Shown: positions 10,965-20,336 of the stretch, one piece after another
Position numbering within the stretch: the stretch's first letter is position 1
How the letters are laid out: each line of letters opens with the position of its first letter
Source of the DNA: Cephalotus follicularis
Taxonomy: Eukaryota > Streptophyta > Magnoliopsida > Oxalidales > Cephalotaceae
DNA: 64,000 bases
Reading direction: 5' to 3'
Assembly (NCBI GenBank): GCA_001972305.1
Contig: BDDD01000898.1
Coordinates: 248,001-312,000, forward strand
The notes under the pieces: generated by a model
What the model saw: the letters and a program-made list of their open reading frames with translations, nothing else
Told to the model about the DNA's origin: nothing
Database searches by the model: none
Translations under genes and position numbers: made by a program

Positions 10965-12050
10965 ATGGAGTTGCTCAATGAATATAATTGTGAAATACAG
11001 TACCATCCAGGCAAGGCTAATGTTGTAGCAGACGCTCTCAGTCGCCGATTAGCTTGCCTAACCATTGCTCATATTCAGACCCGTCCACGATTAATGGACT
11101 GGATCCGTGAAGCTCAGAGCCACGATGGTGACTTACTCAAGCTAGCTTTGAGCAAAGACGGGGGTTTAAAGACGGATTTGTCTGTACAAGGTGACAGATT
11201 GATCCGCTTTCAAGGCAGAATATGTGTTCCTAACAACAAAGAGCTGAAGGATGAACTATTGTCACAAGCGCATCGCTCCAGTTTCTCCGTACATCCGGGA
11301 AGTACAAAGATGTACCGGGATCTAAAGCTGGACTATTGGTGGAATAACATGAAGAGAGAGATAGCAGAGTATGTTGCATCCTGTTTGACATGCCAACAAG
11401 TTAAAGCAGAACACCAAAGACCAGCAGGATTGTTGCAGCCGTTGCCTGTGGCACAGTGGAAATGGGAACACATAACGATGAATTTTGTGATAGGGCTGCC
11501 CGGAACGGGGAATGGCCGTGATGCTATATGGGTAATCGTCGATCGCTTTACTAAATCTGCACATTTTCTCACGATCAAGACGAACTTTTCACTCACACGG
11601 CTAGCAAATATGTATATTGCTGAAATTGTAAGGCTCCATGGAGTACCACTCAGCGTGGTGTCTGACAGAGACCCTCATTTTACATCGCGGTTTTGGAGGA
11701 AACTGCAGGAAGCTTTTGGTACTCAGCTGAATTTTAGCACAGCTTTTCATCCCCAAATTGATGGACAGTCTAAGAGGACCATTTAGACTCTGGAAGACAT
11801 GCTACGGGCATGTGTTTTGGATTGGGGAGGTAGTTGGGAAGACCATCTACCGTTGATAGAGTTCTCGTACAACAACAGTTTTCACGCCAGCATTGGTATG
11901 GCACCATTCGAGGCTCTCTATGGAAGGAAGTGTAGATCCCCGATCTATTGGTTCGAAGTCGGTGAACAGAGTCTTGTGGGACCCAAGCTTGTGCAAGAGA
12001 CAATTGAGAAGGCAAAAGTTATCCGGGAAAGACACCGCACAGCACAAAGC
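10965..12050 (+). pseudogene. Tekay-like integrase (fossil)
   Basis: The segment begins with the RNase H-integrase linker [16 protein letters not shown]. It then has the zinc-binding HHCC region ([18 protein letters not shown] then [16 protein letters not shown]) and the DDE catalytic core: [20 protein letters not shown] with the first Asp, [14 protein letters not shown] with the second, and the Glu region at about 11740-11800 and beyond. The FSYNNSFHASIGMAPFEALY block (about 11860-11920) closes the core. Confidence 0.9.
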
Positions 12051-12086
12051 CAATAGAAAAGCTATGCAAACCACCGCAGGCGAGAG

Positions 12087-12545
12087 TTGGAGTTCGCAGT
12101 GGGCGATCATGTATTCCTTAAAGTCTCTCCGACTAAAGGAATTATAAGGTTCGGCAAGAAAGGAAAGTTGACCCCTCGGTTTATAGGACCTTTTGAGATC
12201 CTTGAGAGAGTGGGTCCTGTTACTTATCGACTTGCCTTACCACCCGGCTTGGCGGGTCTACACGATATGTTTCATGTTTCGATGCTGCGGAAGTACCATC
12301 CCGACCCTTCTCATGTTTTACGATGGGAGCCCCTAGAGTTGAGAACGGATTTGAGTTTCGAGGAGATACCTGTTCAGATTCTCGACCGACGAATCAAGCA
12401 ATTGAGGAACAAGACCATTCCGTTAGTGAATGTATTATGCCAATACCACGGAGTGGAAGAAGCTACCTGGGAAAGAGAAGAGGATATACAGACTAAATAC
12501 CCCCAGTTGTTTTCATCCTATGAAATCTCAGGACGAGATTTCTGT
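12087..12545 (+). pseudogene. Integrase C-terminus with chromodomain (fossil)
   Basis: The GPY/F-like word KLTPRFIGPFEILERVGPV (about 12160-12215) is followed by HDMFHVSMLRKYHPDPSHVL. The end, QILDRRIKQLRNKTIPLVNV through HGVEEATWEREEDIQTKYP (about 12373-12500), is a chromodomain. Chromodomains on the integrase tail define chromoviruses and are thought to guide integration to marked chromatin. Confidence 0.88.
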
Positions 12546-12558
12546 AAAGAGGGGAGGA
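12544..12558 (+). other. Tekay-like polypurine tract
   Basis: GTAAAGAGGGGAGGA directly abuts the right LTR. It is a good plus-strand primer site. Confidence 0.85.
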
Positions 12559-15177
12559 TGCAAGGGCCCTAAATATTATTAAGAATTATTATTGGGTTTT
12601 GTAATAATTTTTCCACCTTTTGGGCTGGGCCCGCATTTTATGATGTATTTATTTGGGCCGTAATGGAGCATAATTTGTGAACTTGGGCTAAAGGAATTAT
12701 GTTATTCTCCTTGGGCCGGATTTAATGATATAATTGGAATTTTGGGCTTGTATGTGGAAAGCTTAATTTGGCCCAAGTGGAGGAGGCTGGCCCAAGCCCA
12801 GCAATGGCCTTCCACCCGTTGGTTTGGTCTAGGAAGTTCCAGACTCTTCCAATGGCTATTATAAAAGGAAAGTGGGACCTGGGAGACACACTTTTCTGAC
12901 ATTTTCTTCACAACTCGTTCCAGAGAATTCAGGAGAGAAAGAGAGAATGGGACTGTGGACAAGAGGGGCACTGTCCATGGAGCCCCCATGTCCTCCACAC
13001 CCCATTTGTATAAATTCCCCTTCCCTGGGAGTAAGGCGGTGTATAAGGAGGAAGAAATTGGCAAGCTAGAAGTGTAGCAGTCCCCAGTTTTAAGGAAAGC
13101 CAGGATTTACGAGGAGAGGAGGAAGCATCTCCGTTTTCGACCTTATCCCAGGTAGGTTGCTCCATGTTCGAGTGCCTACCAGCATGTTTGTGTGTGTGTT
13201 GTTTGTCTGCTGAGTGTTGTGCAATTTCCTGATTGTTTTTGTGAAGTATGTATGTGTGTTTATTTATGGTTGTATTGCTGTCTAAATGCATGACTAGTGA
13301 CTATAAGAGATAGGCATGACCCCGGACATGTGCACCTTGCCAACCCGTGCGTATTGCAAGTGACGGCCTTCCCCTGTCAACTTTGTGCCTTATTGTTGCA
13401 TAAACAGTGAATTCGCACGAAGACGCCATGGCCAACGATGTCGTGCCAGAGCTGAGCTTCCCTGGCCATGCGTCCGAGCATGGCGAGGCGCTTGAGCTCC
13501 TCGCCGGCAAGCACCGAGCTTCCCCTCGTCGATGCCGTACCCGTGCATGCGTCCAGGCGTGCTGAACAACACCTGCGCATCCATACCAGGCCGAGCAGAG
13601 CTCCTCTGCCAATACTGGGGATCCATGCGCCGAGGTGGTAACAAGCCAATGGTGCCGGGGAAGAATGCTAGAGATGCCGGGGAGAATGCTAGAGGTGCTA
13701 GAGAGGTGGAGTCAAGCTCCTCTGCCCACGCCTGACGAGCCACCTACCCAAGGTGGTGTTGCCAGGGGAGCCGTGCCGCCATACCAGAGACGCCTGAGGT
13801 GATGATGCCTGGGAAGACAAGTAGCAGAGGTGGTGAAGCCCGGGGAGCCACACCCCGAGGATGCCAAGCCTGGCGCCAGGGGAGCCGTCCATGGCTCTCC
13901 CCTGCAATGCAAGCTCTTCAGTCCCTCTCTCCCATGCCTTCGAGGTCGCCCGAGCAGTGCACCGTGGTTTCCATGGCACAGGAGCTTTCCATGCCGTGAG
14001 TTATGCATGCACCCAAGCACGCTTCGTCCCCTGGTGTGCACTCCTCACATGCACCGTGAATAAGGTGATGGCACAGTATGAAAGCGTCCTGGCACGTGCA
14101 CGAGTGATAAATGGCCAGTTCTATGTGAGAAGTTATAGTGTATGCATGCATTGCCCAGGGAGAGAAGCATGCATGCGTCCCCTGGCTAGTAATGAGTAAA
14201 GGAAATTGCTATGCATGCGCTATGCACACTTTGAGGTGAACCTTCCGCATGGAAAGTGCCATGCACAATGGTAAGCCCTGGTCTGGCTAAAGAAATGGAT
14301 TTAGAATGCTAAAGGAATAAAAGAGAAATAATTAAGGGAAGGAAATAGAATTAGAAAACGGAATGAAAAAGGAAAAACTTAGATAGATGCTCCCAGGCTG
14401 GTGAGCCCAACGGGGGAGAATTCCGCCGAGCAGGTGAGCCCAAGGGGTGAACTCCGCGAGGCTGGTGATCTTGAGCGAATCCACCAATGGTGAACCTAAG
14501 GGTGAATTCCGCCAGAGCTGGTGATCCAAAGGGTGAACCGCAGAACAGGTGAGCAAAGGGCGAATTCCGGTCACCAGGTGAACCTGGAGGAGAATACCGT
14601 GGGCTGGTGAGCCTAAAGGTGAACCTTGTACACTGACCAGACCATAGGATGACCGGACTAGATGCCTCTATATGTGATATGTATGGTTTGAGTAGAGTAG
14701 TCCGGGGGCAAAGGATGATAAATGTTATATTATGGATTTTGGACTCATGCATTGTATTTTATGATATTTTCTCCTCTGCTATGTTTTAGTTGTTCCTCTG
14801 GTATGTCCCCGTGCATGTTTTAACCTACACAACCCCCAGGGTGTTGACCCATTCCTTTGAATGGGTCAGGTACAGGAACAGGTAGTGGAGGCACATCGCA
14901 GCAGCACTAAGGATAAAGGATTGTGTAAGTTCCTCCTCGACGGTACGCTTTTATGGACGAAATTGCAGGAAATAATTATATAATTATTTGTTTTACCTGC
15001 TCGGTGCAGCAGTATATTTTATTGTATTGAACTGGGTTTATATATATCCACACGTTAAATAAATGATTTATGTTTGTTATCAATTAAGTTTTAAATTTTT
15101 ATGGATAATTTTATGATGATTGTACGGATTGCCACGTGTTGAGTCGTGGGGCCCAACCCATGGTTCGGGGCGTGACA
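12559..15177 (+). repeat. Tekay-like 3' LTR
   Basis: This 2619-bp LTR starts TGCAAGGGCCCT and ends GGGGCGTGACA. It pairs with 5069-7689 and shares all of its internal features, including the minisatellite at about 14393-14630. Confidence 0.92.
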
Positions 15178-15182
15178 GGACC
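15178..15182. repeat. Target-site duplication GGACC, right copy
   Basis: Matches 5064-5068. Tat-1 sequence resumes from here. Confidence 0.92.
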
Positions 15183-15520
15183 TTGGATTATGCTCTAAGA
15201 TTCGGATTCAAGGCCACAAATAACGAATCCGAGTGGGAAGCTCTAATCATCGGGCTGACGATTGCAAAGCACTTGGAGGTTCAAAAAAATAGAAGCTTCC
15301 AGTGATTCTCAGCTGGTAGTTGGTCTGGTGAGTGGCAAGTATGAAGCCAGAGAACATACCATTGCTAAGTACATAGCACACTTTCAGAGTTTGAAGTCGA
15401 CATTCCAAATGATTAGAGTCTTGAAGGTGCCTAGAGCAGAAAATGCCCGACTAGACCAGTTGTCCAAGCTAGCAACAACGAAGGAATTACAAAAAAATCA
15501 AACTGTGATGATGGACTATC
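15183..15520 (+). pseudogene. Tat-1 archaeal-type RNase H, right piece (fossil)
   Basis: This continues the second RNase H of Tat-1 beyond the Tekay insertion. The words LDYALRFGFKATNNESEWEA and LIIGLTIAKHLEV are the Glu-bearing helix. ASSDSQLVVGLVSGKYEAR carries the next catalytic Asp, and KVPRAENARLDQLSKLA is the conserved tail. This RAEN-xx-AD-LSKLA style is diagnostic of plant Tat elements. No integrase was recognised after it; the next stretch is the spacer shared with Tat-2. Confidence 0.83.
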
Positions 15521-15539
15521 CGGATAGACCCACCAGACT

Positions 15540-16145
15540 CCTAAGGGGGCAAGCCCAGGTTGGCAATTCCACAAGAATTTGTCCAACCAAACCCACATCG
15601 TGTCTTGAAAGGCGAATCCATAAGAACTCACAACGGTCAAGTTCGTTGGACTGAGTACTTTGAAACAAGTGTTCCCACAAGGGCTGCAAGCTTAGACGAC
15701 CTTGTCTAGAATATAATGGACTAGACGAGATCCTGCTTGACAAACCCAAAAGAACTTGCCCGAGCATACGTAAGACTTGGTCTGCGAACACGCAAGAACT
15801 CGCAAAGACTAAGTACTATTACTTAAGCGCCTTTGAAATAAGATGTCCTAAGGGGACTAGAAAGCTTGGGTAATTAGGTCTGAAAACTGTAAGGCCATAT
15901 GATAGTCTATAAGTTGGACTAAGTTAAAGTTCCTAAGGGGAACATGGATGCTCAAATGAAGTTCAGGTTCTGTTACTTATGTTCAATTATCCTAAGGGAG
16001 TTGTGAGTGTTATATAGAGCCCGAGCATTCAAAGCAAAAAAATAAAGCATATAAAAGAGATCTGAGGTGCAAAAATCTATATTTTCATTGATTAAAAGAA
16101 GTTACATCGCCAAAGAAAAATTACAAGGAAAAAGAAAGAGGAATC
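15540..16145. other. Tat-1 spacer between pol and the antisense ORFs
   Basis: Non-coding. It aligns, reversed, with about 61580-62180 of Tat-2. By eye most of it is about 85-90% alike, and one block is higher (15597-15669). It carries short palindromic words of the type GTCC-N5-GGAC about every 100 bp. Sense pol transcription and antisense ORF transcription would converge here. Possible poly(A) signals of AATGAA type lie near 16085 on the minus strand. Confidence 0.65.
15597..15669. other. 73-bp block conserved between Tat-1 and Tat-2
   Basis: Compared with 62044-62116 on the other strand, I count four differences in 73 bases. This is the best-conserved stretch found between the two elements, yet it shows no shared reading frame that I can support. 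Confidence 0.7.
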
Positions 16146-16149
16146 TATT

Positions 16150-16698
16150 CTAGCTTTCGTCCCCTGAAGGGGCGGCATGCACAATAGTAGAAGGAGGCAA
16201 TGGAGGATCCTCGGCTATTGGTTCAAAAGGAGGCAAAGGAGGATCCTTGGCTCTTGGTTCAAAAGGAGGAGGTGGAGGATCCTCAACCACATGCTCGAGT
16301 AGAGGATCCTCGGTCGTTGGCGTAGAAGGATCCACAGCCACGTGGTCAAGAATAGGATCCCCGGTAACAATAAGAGAAAGGGGGTCCACGGCCAAAGGCT
16401 TAAAGACGGTCTCCTCGGCTGCTCCTGTGAATGAAACAATTTTACGACCCTCGAACAACCACTCAGGTTCCTGGGCACAACCTTGCTCCTCGTCGTAAGC
16501 CCGAAGAGCTTCTTCCTCGGCATCATCAATGCCGTCAGGAAAGAAGTCGTACTCAGTCACCGAGGGACCGTAAATAATGGACTCCAACGGAAGCTCCGGA
16601 AGACACTCGACCATGTTTCGATAGGCGTAAAACCCCCGACGAAAATGGGCCGAGGACTTCTTAAAGACGTCTCTATTGAAATCATCAGAGGCTTCATA
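16150..16698 (-). pseudogene. Tat-1 antisense ORF, C-terminal part (fossil)
   Basis: Antisense to gag-pol. The recognisable words are FRRGFYAYRNMVECLPELPL and IIYGPSVTEYDFFPDGIDD. They match FYSCRNWVFSLHLEVPLDGV and MYGLAANAFDFYPEGVDEE in Tat-2 at about 61260-61375. The C-terminus is proline-rich, with three or more repeats of the type EDPPLPPFEPIA (about 16180-16290) preceded by acidic DPSTPTTEDP repeats. Copia-1 separates it from the rest of the antisense block at 27970-30071. Extra ORFs in antisense orientation near the 3' LTR are a known feature of several Tat-lineage families, but their function is unknown. Confidence 0.65.
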
Positions 16699-17482
16699 TG
16701 TTGGAAACCTAGAAAGGGTTCCCAGTTGATTTGGTTCTAGGACGTAAGTGTGTATAATTTTAATTTTTCAAAAACACCAAGACTGAAAGTCATGCTCCAC
16801 ACTTACATCTTAGTACCAAATTGAAAAGCCTAGGATCTCCGTTTAATTAACAATCGAACTAAAACAAGAACAAGCATGCATAAAAGGTAAACCGAACACA
16901 TGTCGGTAACAATAAAAGAATGAGCAAAGCAATCATACCAATATTGGAGGCTCCACCACTTTATCGCTACACGCTTGTAGTAGCAAATGCCAGTCACCGG
17001 TAACAACGCCGGTTTTTGGACAGTCCACGTTTGGTCCGATCTTGAAACCATCGGACTCGAAAAAGATTGCTCAACCCAAAACTGGAGGAGACACGCCCAG
17101 AACCGCGCAGGAACACGGCAGCCAGAGGTGGTGACTCACTGAGTTCCTACTCAGTGAGTATCGGTCAACTCGCCATTGACCGGCCTTGACATATGTGGAC
17201 GCTAACACCCCAACGAACACATCGATGGCCGAGACTCGGCAAGGAACACAAAGAACGGTCGGCGGCGAGTCACGGGGTTGACTCACCGTTCGTCAATAGC
17301 GGCCGCCAAGCCACCAAACGGCTCAGCGCCACCAGCCCGACACACCCAGGCCACATACTCATTGTGACTCGGCGCAGAACGCCAAGTCACAGCAGCCTGA
17401 CACGTCAACTCAGCAAAGTCGACTCACAACACAAAACGGCCAGAAAACGACTGGAAAACGCAAAAGAAGGATCAAGATGGAT
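16699..17482 (-). repeat. Extra partial Copia-1 LTR copy
   Basis: About 780 bp starting TGTTGGAAACCTAG, nearly the same as the first 780 bp of the adjacent LTR (17488 onward) and in the same orientation. It is preceded by TCATA; the full LTR is preceded by TTATA. It could be a by-product of reverse transcription or recombination, or a remnant of an earlier insertion at the same place. Confidence 0.75.
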
Positions 17483-17487
17483 TTATA
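17483..17487. repeat. Target-site duplication TTATA, left copy (Copia-1)
   Basis: TTATA precedes TGTTGG at 17488 and recurs at 27965-27969, directly after CCAACA. Confidence 0.8.
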
Positions 17488-18644
17488 TGTTGGAAACCTG
17501 GAAAGGGTTCCCGGTCGATTTGGTTCTAGGACGCAAGTGTGTATAATTTTAATTTTTCAAAAACACCAAGACTGAAAGTCATGGTCCACACTTACATCAT
17601 AGTACCAAATTGAAAAGCCTACGATCTCCGTTTAATTAACAATCGAACTAAAACAAGAACAAGCATGCATAAAAGGTAAACCGAACACACGTCGGTAACA
17701 ATAAAAGAAAGAGCAAAGCAATCATACCAACGTTGGAGGCTCCACCACTTTGCCGCTACACGCTTGTAGTAGCAAATGCCGGTCACCGGCAACACCGCCG
17801 GTTTTCGGACAGTCCACGTTTGGTTCGATCTTAACACCACCGGACTCGAAAAAGATTGCTCAACCCGAAACTGGAGGAGACACGCCCGGAACTGCGCCGG
17901 AACCCGGCAGCCAGAGGTGGTGACTCATTGAGTTCGTACTCAGTGAGTCTCGGTCAACTCGCCATTGACCGGCCTTGACATATGTGGACGCTAACACCCG
18001 ACGAACACATCGGTGGCCGAGACTCGGCGAGACTCGGCTAAGAACGCAAAGAACGGCCGGTGGCGAGTCACGTGGTTGACTCGCTGTTCGTCAATAGCGG
18101 CCGCAAAGCCACCAAACGGCTCAGCGCCACCAGCACGACACACCCAGGCCACATACTCGCTGTGACTCGGCGCGGAACGCCAAGTCACAGCAGCCCGATG
18201 CGTCAACTCGGCAAAGTTGACTCACAACACAAAACGGCCAGAAAACCACTAGAAAATGCAAAAGAAGGACCAAGATGGATAGAGCCATTGATTGGCTCCA
18301 CCAATGGTGATCGCCAGCGGTGGAAGAGGCGCCGGGAGCAAGCGACCGCAGAAAACGAGATCTGCCGCCAGGGAGAAAAGAGAGGAGAAAGAGGGAGAAA
18401 ACGGGGAGGAGAGGGGAGGAGGCTTACCATGGAAGGTCGCACGCCTCTTCCTGGGCACCGACGGAAAGCGTCGTCGTCTTCTCCGGCCGAAACGTGACCC
18501 TGCGCAGTGACGCGTGAATGGTCTCTCTCCCTCGGCTAAAGCGCACGCCAGGCGCTGGGAGAGAAAAGAAAAAGACACGGGAGAGAGTGGGAGAGAGATT
18601 AAGTTAAAATTAAAATTTTGACTTTTTGACTTAATTAAAATTAA

Positions 18645-18678
18645 GTCTCTCTCTCCCTCTCTCTCTCTCTCTCTCCCT
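18645..18678. repeat. (CT)n microsatellite
   Basis: A CT run with two CC interruptions. The other LTR has only a short run at the same place (about 26570-26587). Confidence 0.8.
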
Positions 18679-18821
18679 CACTTCTTATTTCTCTTTTCTC
18701 CTTCTCTATAATTATAAAGTCTCTTTCAAAATTAACATGTTTCTCCCTTTTGTAAATTAAAGACTCTCTCTTTAATTTTGATTTAATAAAATTAAATCAT
18801 GCGCCGGTTTCAAATCTCTTA

Positions 18822-19088
18822 TTGTTGACATTTATGTCTAAATCCTTGTTTTGATGATAACATATTTGTATTTAACAAAGCTTCTTGGTGTGCAAGTTAA
18901 AGATAAAAAGTGCAAAGTCAAAACAGAAAACTGCAGAAATAAGGCAAAGCGTCGACGCCCAGAATAAAGCATCAGCGCTTTAAGGCCAAAGGGTCGACAG
19001 TTAGAAGGAAGCTATCAGCAGTTTAGAACAGAAGCTTTTGAATCAAATGAAGTTGCACAAAGCGTCGACGCCGTAGGTTATTCACTTA
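18822..19088. repeat. 267-bp insert present in only one Copia-1 LTR
   Basis: The flanks match directly at 26720 in the other LTR, where this stretch is absent, so it arrived after Copia-1 inserted. It starts TGTTGACATTTATGTC and contains two exact GCGTCGACGC palindromes (18949-18958 and 19062-19071). A short CTTA is repeated at the two edges. It looks like a fragment of another mobile element. Confidence 0.7.
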
Positions 19089-20336
19089 TATATCAACATG
19101 ACTATTAGTGGAACGAAAAACAAACCAAAATAATATATACTAGTTAAAAACTAGATTTTCCACCAAGCGAGCATGTATGCAACATGCGTCACTTTTTCAA
19201 TAATCAGGCGGGACCCGAAAACCCGATGGATTTCCGATACGATGATAAATTTCCCAGAACATCCCTAAGTTCTGGTACGACTATCCAGCTAATAGCCTCG
19301 GTGTGATCTACAATCACCCTCCGGATTCATAGACCAAAAAGTACCACGTCTATCATTCATTAACCGGTTCCCCAGTATTTTATCAATGTCATCGGTTTGT
19401 GTGCCATGTATCCTTCTTCATCTCGGCTCCGACCGTGGACTAAGGTTTGGATAAATGTCACCCCTAGGAAAAAATCGCAATAACTATAATTCTATGAACG
19501 CACTGAGACTATGGGAGATATCCCTGGAAACGTCTTGTTCCCAATCTCCTAGTACCCGGGCGGGAATTTTAAGTCTTCAACGGTCATAGATGTTATAGAT
19601 CCTATAACCCTCAACACGGGTGTGACGTTCCCATCTTGCGAACTCGCTCATACATCTCAATGCAGCTCCTACAAGGCCCAAAGACATCCCTTTTGCCAGC
19701 ACGTGGCTAGTGCTGGGGAAGACGGAAATCAAAGTCAAACAGTTACTACACAACGTATGTCAGCCGCTCAGGTCTAACGATATAACGTAAATCACATGTG
19801 ATCTACTAGTCACATTTGACTAAGCACTGCTGCGACAATAGGAACTCTATTGACAGAGGTGTTGACTCTCCAAATAGATAACCTATGGTGGATCGGTTCA
19901 GTGTCGTGCCTCTGCACGCACCCCGCATCAGCTTTAGGGTAAAACCCAAATGGCAATGAGATGATCCATCCTCCTATACCATTCAAAGCAAGCATAACAC
20001 GGCATGTCTTTGCAGTTCATCAATTGCCCTAAGAAAGTGAACCTATGACTTGGAACTTTTGTCACAAGGGAGTAAGGATCTCATTCTCATAACCTCCCAG
20101 GCACGAGATCCAACCCTTTACGGATAGGGCGTTATATGTGTATTCTGTTGACATGGTGATCAACTGATCCGTAGAGACGGTTTGGGATTCTACATATAGC
20201 AAGATGCCAATCTTTTATTTAAAATGCACAATAAAACATGAATGGAACTAGGAATGTACGATTCAAGAGTGTGTCATATGTCAACAACATATGTCTGCAG
20301 CCTTCTCGTGGCTTGCAAGGACACCCTAATCAAACA

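Larger units (their letters stand above)
5069..15177 (+). mobile_element. Tekay/Del-like chromovirus (Ty3/gypsy) nested in Tat-1
   Basis: This is a whole-length LTR retrotransposon of about 10.1 kb with long LTRs (5069-7689 and 12559-15177), a tRNA-iMet-type primer-binding site, gag with two zinc knuckles, protease, reverse transcriptase, RNase H, integrase, a C-terminal chromodomain and a polypurine tract, in that order. It is flanked by GGACC on both sides. The long LTRs, the gag wording and the chromodomain point to the Tekay (Del) chromovirus lineage. It looks structurally complete, but its coding region carries a handful of breaks, so I treat it as a fossil. The LTRs differ by several percent by eye, so it is relatively young but not new. 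It is younger than Tat-1, which it interrupts. Confidence 0.92.
17488..20336 (-). repeat. Copia-1 3' LTR
   Basis: 2849 bp, with ends TGTTGGAAACC and AATCAAACA as read on the plus strand. It pairs with 25402-27964. The extra length is mainly a 267-bp insert at 18822-19088. A (TC)n microsatellite lies at 18645-18678. ORF-like readings at 18.2-18.6 kb are shadows in GC-rich LTR sequence. Confidence 0.88.

Noticed and set aside
18060-18578. ORFs on both strands around 18.1-18.6 kb and 25.9-26.6 kb
   Set aside because: The two sets are the same stretch of the two Copia-1 LTRs. Reading frames on both strands with Arg/Ser-rich content do not support a gene.
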